From contig JANYBL010000058.1 in the NCBI GenBank assembly GCA_025360815.1, forward strand, positions 1-64,000: a stretch of DNA of 64,000 bases, in the 5' to 3' direction. The translations under genes and the position numbers were made by a program. Positions within the stretch are counted from its first letter, which is position 1; the number at the start of each line of letters is the position of its first letter. A model generated the notes under the pieces. It did no database searches and was not told the origin of the DNA. It worked only from the letters and a program-made list of their open reading frames with translations. Below, piece after piece: positions 31,627 through 40,669 of this stretch. Origin of the DNA: Burkholderiales bacterium. GTDB taxonomy: Bacteria; Pseudomonadota; Gammaproteobacteria; Burkholderiales; Usitatibacteraceae.

Positions 31627-32271
31627 ATGAATACCAGTGAGATCAAACTGTTGATTGTTGATGATCATGACGTCGTTCGGGTTGGTTTCCGGCAAATTTT
31701 ATCGGAGAGCGGGCGTTTCCTCGTTGCTGGTGAAGCTAATTCAGCCGCACAGGCGTTCGACCAACTGCGCAAAGATTCTTTCGATATCGTCCTGCTTGAT
31801 ATTTCGCTACCGGACGGTTCGGGCGTGGATGTTCTCAGAAAAATCCGCGAGCGTTATCCAGATACCAAAGTACTCATTCTCTCTGGTTTCGCTGAAGAAC
31901 AATATGGCGTAAACATGCTCCGGGCGGGCGCTGCTGGTTTCTTGAGCAAGACGTGCACCAGCCAACAACTGATCAGTGCAATCGAGACGATCGCGATTGG
32001 TCGGCGCTACGTGAGCCCCAAGCTTGCCGAGATACTGGCCGAAGGCCTGAGCGCGCCGACGGACAAGCCTGTTCATGAGCAACTCTCTGAGCGAGAATTT
32101 CAAATTTTTTGCCGCTTAGCCGAAGGCAAAACCATTTCTGAAATCGCGGAAAGTCTGTTTATTAGCGTCAAAACAGTCAGTACCTACCGATCGCGTCTAA
32201 TGGAAAAAATGGGCTTGAAAACAAATTCAGAACTAACTTATTACGCATTGAAAAACGGCCAGATCCAGTAG
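31627..32271 (+). CDS. LuxR/NarL-family response regulator
   Basis: LLIVDDHDVVRVGFRQIL, DIVLLDISLPDGSG, LSEREFQIFCRLAEGKTISEIAESLFISVKTVSTYRSRLMEKMG. Confidence 0.95.
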   Translation: MNTSEIKLLIVDDHDVVRVGFRQILSESGRFLVAGEANSAAQAFDQLRKDSFDIVLLDISLPDGSGVDVLRKIRERYPDTKVLILSGFAEEQYGVNMLRAGAAGFLSKTCTSQQLISAIETIAIGRRYVSPKLAEILAEGLSAPTDKPVHEQLSEREFQIFCRLAEGKTISEIAESLFISVKTVSTYRSRLMEKMGLKTNSELTYYALKNGQIQ

Positions 32272-32312
32272 CGGGTCGTTCATGCCAATATGCGCCATAA
32301 AAAGTCACGGCA

Positions 32313-32747
32313 ATGAGTCAACACACAAATATAATTGTGCAAAATGTTAAGCATAGCGCCGCCAACATGAACAGCTTAAGAGTGGTGATTGTTGAAGATT
32401 CAGCGAGCATACGAATGCGTCTCGTTGAGCTTGTCCAAGAATTAGTGGGCGTGAAAGTTGTCGGCGAGGCCACAACTGAAACGGGGGCTATTGAGTTATG
32501 TCGCCGCGAGCATCCGGATGCCATTATTCTGGATATGCAACTCGGGGTTGGCAACGGTCTTGGTGTTTTAAAAGCGATGGGCTATTCGACCATGCACGCT
32601 AAGCCCATCATTATTGTACTGACGAATTTTCCTTCACCATCTGTTGAGCGCGCTGCGATTGCGTTAGGGGCCACTGTATTTTTAGACAAATCACACGAGT
32701 TTAATAAGGTTGGTCCGTTACTTCAATCAGCAGCGAGCGCAATTTAG
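32313..32747 (+). CDS. response regulator receiver-domain protein
   Basis: LRVVIVEDSASIRMRLVELV, DAIILDMQLGVGNGL, PIIIVLTNF, FLDKSHEFNKV; no output domain. Confidence 0.9.
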   Translation: MSQHTNIIVQNVKHSAANMNSLRVVIVEDSASIRMRLVELVQELVGVKVVGEATTETGAIELCRREHPDAIILDMQLGVGNGLGVLKAMGYSTMHAKPIIIVLTNFPSPSVERAAIALGATVFLDKSHEFNKVGPLLQSAASAI

Positions 32748-32807
32748 TCCCGTCAAACGCGCGGAGCCCGCTACGTCAAAAAACAGCCCGAAAATAGCTT
32801 AAACCCA

Positions 32808-34184
32808 ATGGAAAATAATAAAACGCCATCAGACGGCCCAGCCGCGATCGACGCCGCCCAAGCTCAAGCTCAACCCTTAGCGCCACGAGCAGCGACAGAA
32901 AATGGTCGTATAGATACCGGCGATAGCAGTTACAGCAGCGACTCTACGCCGTCAGCGGTAGAATCTATCGAGTCTATGCAAACCTTTCAATCGGTGGCGC
33001 TCGGCGTGCTGGCAATCGCCGCGTTCATATGGTTGCTAAAATTTGCTGAAGCCGTGTTTGTGCCGGTTTTACTTGGCCTTATCTTAAGCTATAGCCTGCG
33101 CCCGTTTGTTGATTGGCTCCAGCGTGTGCTGTTCATCCCGCGCATTGCGAGTGCTGCATTGCTGCTACTTTTGTTGTTCGGCAGTGTGGGCGCTGGGTTG
33201 TGGAATTTGCGGGCTGACGCTGCTTCTGTTGCCGCTGAACTACCTAAGGCAGCTCGCATGATTCGAGAATTTATTGGCTCACCGCGCGGCGAAACTTCGG
33301 GGCTTATGAGCGATATTCGAAGCGCCGCTCGAGAATTGGACCAGGCTTCGGCCGCGCTAAGCATCAATCCCGCGGCCGACCAAAAAGCGCCCGCGACGGC
33401 GCCAACAACCGCGAACGCTGGATCTCGCGCCGCATTAGATGAGATTTCTGCTGCTAACGTAAAAAAAATCTACAGCGCCGCCGCGTTACAAAGGGAAAGG
33501 GCGCAAACGCAACCAAGCGCAGCATCGCCTTCGATGGCGGAACGTTTGCAGAGTTTTGCAAGCGATCGTATTGGGGAATTGTTGGGCGTTGCGTCGACTG
33601 TCGGTGTGGCTGGTTTGCTCGCTTTTTTATTACTTTGCGCGGGTACCGAGCACCGTAAAAATTTGCTGCAAATGGTCGGCCAGTCGCTAAGCCGTAAGAA
33701 AATAACGCTTACGATACTGAACGAAATCCACGCGCAGGTTCAATATTATTTGGCTGCGACGGCGGTTACAAATATTGCGCTGGGCCTGTGCACGTGGGCG
33801 CTGTTCGCCTATTTTGGTATCGAGAGGGCGCTTCTTTGGGGCGTTGTGGCGGGGCTCTTCCATCTGATTCCGTATATTGGCACAGGTCTTTTTTTGGGCC
33901 TGTGCTTCCTCGTCGGCCTTGTGTCGCTTGACGGATTCTGGCCCGCATTTTATTTAACCACCATCTGGCTGTTGTTTCAATTCGCGATAGGGTTTGGTTT
34001 AAACAACTATATCCAAAGCCGCTCTTCAAGGATTAACAGCGCCGCGCTCTTTGTTGGTTTCCTGCTGTTTGGCTGGCTGTGGGGTGGTTGGGGGTTAGTC
34101 GTGGCAGCGCCGGTTTTAGCCGCCATGAAAGCTGTTTCGGATCGTGTGCCAAGCCTCAGACAAATCAGCACCTTGCTGTCCTGA
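32808..34184 (+). CDS. AI-2E family transporter (PerM-like)
   Basis: FVPVLLGLILSYSLRPFVDWLQR, ALLWGVVAGLFHLIPYIGTGLFLG, LFGWLWGGWGLVVAAPVLAAMK. Confidence 0.92.
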   Translation: MENNKTPSDGPAAIDAAQAQAQPLAPRAATENGRIDTGDSSYSSDSTPSAVESIESMQTFQSVALGVLAIAAFIWLLKFAEAVFVPVLLGLILSYSLRPFVDWLQRVLFIPRIASAALLLLLLFGSVGAGLWNLRADAASVAAELPKAARMIREFIGSPRGETSGLMSDIRSAARELDQASAALSINPAADQKAPATAPTTANAGSRAALDEISAANVKKIYSAAALQRERAQTQPSAASPSMAERLQSFASDRIGELLGVASTVGVAGLLAFLLLCAGTEHRKNLLQMVGQSLSRKKITLTILNEIHAQVQYYLAATAVTNIALGLCTWALFAYFGIERALLWGVVAGLFHLIPYIGTGLFLGLCFLVGLVSLDGFWPAFYLTTIWLLFQFAIGFGLNNYIQSRSSRINSAALFVGFLLFGWLWGGWGLVVAAPVLAAMKAVSDRVPSLRQISTLLS

Positions 34185-34277
34185 TTTGCCTAAGTCTTGG
34201 GCTTTTGACCTCTCGGGTCCTGTTTTCGGTCTTGCTAGAGCCTGCGGAACCACGCGCTGCTGCGAGGACCCTAAACG

Positions 34278-34427
34278 TTAAAGTGGCTTTCTGCCGCTGA
34301 TCACTCGAAGTAATATCACGACGATGGCAATCACCAACAAAATATGAATCAATCCCCCCATGGTGTACGACGTCACCAAGCCAAGCAACCATAGAATAAC
34401 CAGCACTACCGCGATTGTATAAAGCAT
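34278..34427 (-). CDS. lmo0937 family small membrane protein (below the 60-aa cutoff of the ORF track)
   Basis: Translated by hand: MLYTIAVVLVILWLLGLVTSYTMGGLIHILLVIAIVVILLRVISGRKPL*. Confidence 0.92.
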   Translation of the reverse strand: MLYTIAVVLVILWLLGLVTSYTMGGLIHILLVIAIVVILLRVISGRKPL

Positions 34428-34750
34428 TTTTGTTCTCCTGTTTAAGGTGCCAGAGTTGACCTTTCAACCCCGTATGCAAACCGATCATGCATGGGTAAAG
34501 TAAATTAGTCTGTTTGATAGCGCACATTAAACGCAACATGGACGGAGGCGGAAAGGCGCAATACCCGATATTTAATGTGACGACGGCGGCTCAGGTGTAT
34601 AGACTCAATTGGTCCAATTTTTGCTTATCGCGGTAGTTTCGTTTGTTCGATTTGTAAGAAAGCGCTTTCACGAAGATAGGATATTTGCCGATTTATCGTG
34701 CGCATGCATTTGTCAATAATAGAGTTTTACTGACAAACTAAGGACGAAGC

Positions 34751-36016
34751 ATGCCAATTGCAGCCAACTCACAGTTAGGGAATTTTCAGCACTTCATGTC
34801 GTCAGTAGAGTTAATGCGACATTTAGTGTTGTGCGGTGATGCCCGCGCGAGCGCCAGCACCACTATCGGCACAAATGTCGCTAGCAGCGCGCCTGGATTC
34901 ACTGACACAGCGTCCCGCCCGAACAGCAATTACACCAATCGCCACGCGGACGCAGTTGGGGCTGAGAGTCCATTGGCGATGCGCCATGCCTTTGAACCGA
35001 TTGATCAGCAGCCGATGCCATTGGCACATACGCTCACACCAGCCCTCGAACAGTTACCCAAATCGCCAAAATCAACGGTTCGCCTAGCTTCCGCCGTTGT
35101 CGCCTCACCGCCCGCATCAGTTACTCAGGTTTCAACAGCATCAAAACCAGCGCTGGCAGTGCGCTTTTCGCAACCGAGTTCGACCCAGAACAAATTACTG
35201 GCATTGCTGCCCCATGCGGCACTAGAGCGTTTTGCCGCATACCTCGAATGGATACCCATGCCACTGGGCAAAGTTTTGTACGAGGCGGGCGACCAACTTG
35301 AGTATGTCTATTTTCCCTCAACATCGATTGTCTCGCTTTCCTATGCGCTATCAGATGGCGCATCGGCCGAAGTTGCCATCGTCGGAAATGAGGGGATGGT
35401 CGGTATTTCGCTTGTGATGGGTTGCGAAACGACGCCTACCCAAGCGTTTGTACAGAGCGCGGGTTACGGTTTCAGGCTTAGGGCGAGCGTGATGGTTGCC
35501 GAACTGCAGCTTACCGGTGCGGCAATGCAGCTTTTCTTAAAGTATGCCCAAGCGCTCATGGTGCAGATGACTCAAACAGCAGTCTGCAATCGCCATCATT
35601 CTTTGGCGCAACAGCTAAGTCGCCGGCTGCTGCTAAGCCTCGATCGCGGTTCGACCCATTCACTGAAAATGACGCAGGAACTCATGGCGGCCATTCTAGG
35701 GGTGCGCCGAGAAGGCGTAACCGAGGCGGCCGGCAAATTGCAGCGGGAAGGCTTGATTCGATACAGCCGGGGCGTGATTGAAATTTTGGACCGGGAAAGC
35801 TTGGAACGCGCAAGCTGCGAGTGCTACAGCGTGGTCAAGCTGGAATTTAATCGGCTGTTTCCGAGCCCTGCTAAAGATAGCTCGAGCTGTAGCTCCCCAG
35901 ATGATCCGACACAGGGCCCGCGTCTGCGTGCCCATCAAAAAATGAACAGTGAAACAACGACTAAGAGATTTTCGCAGGGAGGGCGGGCAACGGCAACCGT
36001 TGGGCAAATCGCATAG
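34751..36016 (+). CDS. Crp/Fnr-family transcriptional regulator with long N-terminal extension
   Basis: MPLGKVLYEAGDQLEYVYFPSTSIVSLSYALSDGASAEVAIVGNEGMVGISLVMG; LKMTQELMAAILGVRREGVTEAAGKLQREGLIRYSRG; SD AGGA before ATG 34751. Confidence 0.88.
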   Translation: MPIAANSQLGNFQHFMSSVELMRHLVLCGDARASASTTIGTNVASSAPGFTDTASRPNSNYTNRHADAVGAESPLAMRHAFEPIDQQPMPLAHTLTPALEQLPKSPKSTVRLASAVVASPPASVTQVSTASKPALAVRFSQPSSTQNKLLALLPHAALERFAAYLEWIPMPLGKVLYEAGDQLEYVYFPSTSIVSLSYALSDGASAEVAIVGNEGMVGISLVMGCETTPTQAFVQSAGYGFRLRASVMVAELQLTGAAMQLFLKYAQALMVQMTQTAVCNRHHSLAQQLSRRLLLSLDRGSTHSLKMTQELMAAILGVRREGVTEAAGKLQREGLIRYSRGVIEILDRESLERASCECYSVVKLEFNRLFPSPAKDSSSCSSPDDPTQGPRLRAHQKMNSETTTKRFSQGGRATATVGQIA

Positions 36017-36193
36017 ATCGCAATTGCAATCACAATCGCCGCCGCAAACGCAATCGTGAATTGCTTGTCAGCCATCGCGCAACTGTCCGACGCCATAAAT
36101 CGGTATCTGGGCCGAATTTGCACCAGCTAGTAATTGAACCAATCAGCATTTGAAACAGGACGCGCTGCTTTTTTAATCACAGGAGAAATAAAA

Positions 36194-37072
36194 ATGAACG
36201 CAATCACGAACAAATTCAACGATGCAAACTCAACACCACTGCCGTTAAAATTAAAATCCAAATCAGCAATTCACGCCATCGCCGGCTTGGCCGGCGCAGT
36301 AGCATTGGTACTAGGTGCACAGGCTTTCGCCCAAATTACCCTCTACGAACACGAGGGCTTTCGCGGTCGTGTATTTAGCGCCTCCAGACAAGTTTCCAAC
36401 CTCACGCAGTACGGATTTAATGATCGTGCCTCGTCGGTTATTGTCGAGCGCGGCCGATGGGAAGTATGTGAAGACGTGAACTTTCAAGGACAATGCGCAG
36501 TGTTGCGCAAGGGCAGCTACGATTCACTCAGAGGGCTGGGGTTGAATGACCGCATTTCTTCAATGCGGGCGGTGAACAATCGGGCAAATTACGAAAACGA
36601 GGCGCCAGAACCACTCGCCGCTCCATCCTACGATTATCGCCGCCGCCCAAACGAGCGCCTGTACGAAGCACCAGTGACTTACTCGCGCGCCGTATATGGC
36701 CAGCCATCACAGCGCTGCTGGGTTGATCGCGAACAAGTCAACGAGCCGATCCGAGGCGACGCCAATGTGGGTGGTGCGATCCTGGGCGGGATTCTGGGTG
36801 GCGTTCTTGGCCATCAGGTCGGCGGCGGTCGTGGACGTGACGTTGCCACAGCAGTGGGTGTTTTGGGTGGCGGTGCCGTCGGTGCGAATGTCGGCCGCAA
36901 CAATAATAATATAACCGAACGCGATGTTCGGCGCTGTGAGACCGTTCAAAATGGCCGTCCCGAGCAATGGGATGTCCGATACAACTTTCAAGGGGTAGAG
37001 CACAATATGCAGATGACATCGCAACCGGGCACCACCATCACGGTCAACCGAAATGGTGAGCCGCGCCTTTAA
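36194..37072 (+). CDS. beta/gamma-crystallin-like protein with glycine-zipper 2TM domain
   Basis: ITLYEHEGFRGRVFSASRQVSNL, NFQGQCAVLRKGSYDSLRGLGLNDRISSMR, GGAILGGILGGVLGHQVGGGRGRDVATAVGVLGGGAVG; SD AGGAG. Confidence 0.9.
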   Translation: MNAITNKFNDANSTPLPLKLKSKSAIHAIAGLAGAVALVLGAQAFAQITLYEHEGFRGRVFSASRQVSNLTQYGFNDRASSVIVERGRWEVCEDVNFQGQCAVLRKGSYDSLRGLGLNDRISSMRAVNNRANYENEAPEPLAAPSYDYRRRPNERLYEAPVTYSRAVYGQPSQRCWVDREQVNEPIRGDANVGGAILGGILGGVLGHQVGGGRGRDVATAVGVLGGGAVGANVGRNNNNITERDVRRCETVQNGRPEQWDVRYNFQGVEHNMQMTSQPGTTITVNRNGEPRL

Positions 37073-37313
37073 CATCTCCCAGCATCAGTTCTGGGCGAAA
37101 TGTCGTTGCGATAGCGTTTCGTGCGGGCGCAAATGTAAATGGGCGCCGAGCGTGGGAGCTGAGTGCGGACTGACGCGAACGTAAAGTCGACGCCAACGCG
37201 ACCATTGCCATTTGCAAAATAAACGCTAAAGCCGCGGCAGAATTTCGATTCTCAATCGCGATGGCCTTGAAAAAGCAGCTTGCTCTTGTTACTGCTTCTA
37301 CGAAGGCGGAAAG

Positions 37314-37448
37314 ATGAGCAGCGGCATCATCGGTGCGCGGAGAAATAGCGTCAAAGAAGCCGTTGAAAAATCCGTAACGGCATTGAAAAAAGTCTTGGAT
37401 AAAGCGACAAAAAAGACAAGACGCCGCAAAACCAGCAGTGACAAATAG
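37314..37448 (+). CDS. possible 44-aa Lys/Arg-rich small protein
   Basis: Hand translation MSSGIIGARRNSVKEAVEKSVTALKKVLDKATKKTRRRKTSSDK*; GGCGGAA upstream. Confidence 0.4.
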   Translation: MSSGIIGARRNSVKEAVEKSVTALKKVLDKATKKTRRRKTSSDK

Positions 37449-37492
37449 CAAAATCTGAAATAGCTAAGTCTGGAACAGCAAAAATATCGAAA

Positions 37493-37532
37493 ATATCAAA
37501 AAAAACTCGGTAACGACATGATCGTTACCGAG
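37493..37532 (-). terminator. rho-independent terminator for minus-strand transcription
   Basis: Perfect 11-bp stem CTCGGTAACGA/TCGTTACCGAG, 5-nt loop, then T8 on the minus strand. Confidence 0.85.
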
Positions 37533-37684
37533 CGAATCACTCAGCTTTTACACTCAGGTGCCGAAAAGGGAGGTAAATCAGCACCCTAGTAATTTTGTCT
37601 TGGATTGTTTTATGTTTCTGTGCGGTAGCGAACATAAAATGCAAAAATATTGTTGATGATTTGTTGCAACTTTATCTGCCGCGA

Positions 37685-37736
37685 ATTGGGGCGACTCATT
37701 GGGGCGACTAATTGGGACGACAAACTGGGACGACTC
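37685..37736. repeat. 4 x 13-bp direct tandem repeat
   Basis: ATTGGGGCGACTC / ATTGGGGCGACTA / ATTGGGACGACAA / ACTGGGACGACTC. Confidence 0.9.
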
Positions 37737-37845
37737 GATATGTCCTCAATCGGTTCCCGAGCTAGGCTAACGGTTGCGGAAAATCTGCTTCAGCCAGCAA
37801 TGCTTAGAGGCTTCAATCAGTCCGCTACATCAGTCCGATGGGGTT

Positions 37846-38478
37846 CTAGTTGCGATGCCTCCCAATCAACGTTCGCAAGCCTGTTGTATCCTCAACGGCT
37901 AAATTGTTTGCCACGTTTTCACGCCATCCACGCGACCGTCGATCTCGACGGTGCTGTCAATTTGTGCTTGGTTGCTGGCCAAGCCGTTCAACGCCAGTTT
38001 GCCGCCATCCGCAACGACGGTCATTTTGCCGCTATCCACATAAAGGTCGGCTTGCAATACGCGCTGCACTTTTTCTACAAGCGCACTATTCACCGCTGCA
38101 TTGATCGCCGCCAAATTCATGGCATCATCGGTATTTTTGAGTCCGATTTATTATCGAGCCCTTTAATTGTTTCGATACTCTGCGCTAGCGCCGCAATCGG
38201 ATCAATCTGCGCTTTGCTGGTGGCGGTGCCGTGCAGCGCGATGACCCCGGCTTGGGTGTTTATACCAATATTGAGATCTTTCAAGCTAGCCGATGCCAGC
38301 AACTTTGATTTCAATTTTACGGTCGCCATGGTGTCGTCGATCGATGCCGTCTATGATGTTACAAGCGAAGCTCGTGGATTTGCGTTCGTGTTAGGTGCAA
38401 GCTCCGCTTCAGAACGGCTGCAGCCGGTCAGCAAACAAATTCCAATCCAGAAAAAAATTGTATGAAGGCGTTTTCACA
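37846..38478 (-). pseudogene. BON-domain lipoprotein gene with in-frame TAG and several apparent frameshifts
   Basis: Pieces: VKTPSYNF|FFWIGICLLTGCSRSEAELAPNTNANPRASLVTS*TASIDDTMATVKLKSKLLASASLKDLNIGINTQAGVIALHGTATSKAQ...LDNKSDSK|NTDDAMNLAAINAAVNSALVEKVQRVLQADLYVDSGKMTVVADGGKLALNGLASNQAQ...GVK|NVANNL; two BON repeats in different frames. Confidence 0.8.
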
Positions 38479-39027
38479 GGCGACTTTTCATTAAAAATCC
38501 ATGATTGGGATCCATTGAAGAACCCAATTAACATTAAAATTGAAACGAAGTCCCAGGAAAATCGACCGCGGCGTTCCGGTATTGTGCACGGTTAATGTTG
38601 TCGACAAATGCAGCCCTAAAAATTCCAAACGCTGTAGGACTAGACGTAATTCTCAGGCATGAATTGTTGGTCTCTCCGCGCAAGAAGTATGTACGATATC
38701 GCACATATAGCGGGTATTTTTTGATGTTGCCCATGGCGTTGTGGGACGCCCTGAGACTGGTTTTGGGGTGTGTTTGGGGTGCCTTTGGGGGGTGCCTTTG
38801 GTAATGGGTTTAGGAATGGCCGAGCGAAAGGCCTTAGTGAATGGTTTGCGAACGGGAAAGCCAAATTAAATTTCGCTCGTTGCGCTTGTTGACTTGGTAC
38901 ACTATTTGCCTGAATAATAAGCAACGAGTAGTTGTTGCTAGCTGGCGCGAGCACATCCACTAAAATAATAAAATAGAAATCTACCCAGCTAAGAACGAAT
39001 GGCATCAATCAATCAAACGGGCCCCCA

Positions 39028-39984
39028 ATGTCGAAATCTCAACCAATTACTCAACCGTTCACTCAGCCTTCATCGCAGCCAACATCAACTCCATCGGGGA
39101 TTCCAGTCGCCTCAAAAGGCTCGCCGTCTCCGTCGCATATGGCGGATTTGGTGTTGCAAAGCCATGAAGTTCTCGTTGAAGTGCGCGATCAGACTGCGCA
39201 AGTAAAAGATAAAGTCGAGGATTGCGCCCTCAGCTTGTCCGTCGTGAACGCGGTGCTGGCAAAAGATACGACTTCGGGTGCCCCGCTTCACGAGGTTAAA
39301 CTAGCCATCGCCGAAAATGCAGCGATTGAGGGCAAAGTGCAAGAGTGCTTGGACGAGCTGGCCACGGTGAACAAGTCATTGACCGAAGAAATTGACGTGC
39401 ACAAGAACTTGGTCGACGCACTGGATTTGAGCAACGCTGCCCTGGCTGAAAGCCAAGCGATGGAGGCGGAATCAGCCTACAACGCGATGCATGACGGGCC
39501 ATCCGGGTTACCAAACGTGACGCTGTTTAACGACCAATTGCAAATCGCTTTAACGCAGGCAGCGCAACACCAACGATTGTTTGCAGTGATGTTTATTGAC
39601 CTCGACAATTTTGAGCAAATCAATGACACGCATGGTCATGCAGTCGGCGATCGCGTGCTCTCGACCCTTGCGAAACGATTGCAGGCGCTGGTCAAGGCTG
39701 GCGATACTGTCAGTCGCCGTAGTGGCGATGAATTTTTATTTTTGATGCTCGACATTGAAGATGCTGCGAGTGCGGTCGGCTTTGCGACGAAAATAAATAG
39801 CAGCCTAGCGCTGCCTGTTGAGATTAGCGGCGAGAAAATTTCGCTATCCGCCAGTATCGGTATTGCCCTCTATCCGGAACACGGGCAATTGGCAGCCGAT
39901 TTGTTGAAAAATGCTGACACTGCAATGTATGTCGCAAAGCGGCGGACTAATTCCGGTGGCTGGGCGCTTTATGAACCAGAATAA
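39028..39984 (+). CDS. GGDEF-domain diguanylate cyclase
   Basis: LPNVTLFNDQLQIALTQAAQHQRLFAVMFIDLDNFEQINDTHGHAVGDRVL, SRRSGDEFLFL (degenerate GGDEF as RSGDEF), ADTAMYVAKR. Confidence 0.92.
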   Translation: MSKSQPITQPFTQPSSQPTSTPSGIPVASKGSPSPSHMADLVLQSHEVLVEVRDQTAQVKDKVEDCALSLSVVNAVLAKDTTSGAPLHEVKLAIAENAAIEGKVQECLDELATVNKSLTEEIDVHKNLVDALDLSNAALAESQAMEAESAYNAMHDGPSGLPNVTLFNDQLQIALTQAAQHQRLFAVMFIDLDNFEQINDTHGHAVGDRVLSTLAKRLQALVKAGDTVSRRSGDEFLFLMLDIEDAASAVGFATKINSSLALPVEISGEKISLSASIGIALYPEHGQLAADLLKNADTAMYVAKRRTNSGGWALYEPE

Positions 39985-40024
39985 ACCGCTGTAAACGCAA
40001 AACTCTTTTAGCGGCGCGGCTTTT

Positions 40025-40060
40025 CAGCCATTTTTACCTCAAAATGCCCGCTAATAGGCG
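40025..40060 (+). repeat. dispersed intergenic repeat, copy A (36 nt)
   Basis: CAGCCATTTTTACCTCAAAATGCCCGCTAATAGGCG, 30/36 identical without gaps to 61403-61438. Confidence 0.6.
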
Positions 40061-40669
40061 GTTTCTGGTTCGGCGAATCGGATGGGGTTATCGCGGGTTA
40101 TCGCAGATTATCGTGCGTAATTTTCCTGCCTACCAGCGCCACCATCCGACCGCAGCTTGGACCCAGGCTTGGCCTCATGCTTCACGATAATCAATGACAC
40201 TCGCCGCTCGTCTCGCGTACGCCATAGGTGGATGAACACACCATCCGGCGGTGCGGTGCCGGAATTTCGGGTGTCCCATCGGTTAGTACTCGTGCAGATT
40301 CCCTCGCCAACGTGCGGGCAGTGGCGACGCGCTGCTGCGGGCAGATACCGCTCGATGCCCATTGCCGCCTGTCGCATCCGCACATCGTATTTAAGACGAT
40401 TTTTTGATCCTGCATTCGTCATGGTGAACTTGGATTGCGCCTATGTTACAACGAAGCGCGATGCTCTCCTCATTGTTGCTCGGCGTGGTAGGGGACTCGG
40501 CACTGGTCAGGGCGGAAAACCGGCGAATTTCTCTGCTGCCACCTTAAATTGATTCATATTCTTTAGAACTATGTATGCCAGCGTACAGGCGTCGCCATCT
40601 GCAAGCCTTATATTATTGGTTAATTGCAGTTTTAGCGTCTCTGCATCATCACATCTTTGGGGAATTTGA

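Noticed and set aside
38088-40117. TTATCGCGGG/TTATCGCAGA/TTATCGTGCG 3 x 10-bp run at 40088-40117
   Set aside because: Only three short diverged units; not clearly above chance.
40108-40422. 104-aa minus-strand ORF
   Set aside because: No recognised motif and competing ORFs on the opposite strand; insufficient support either way.
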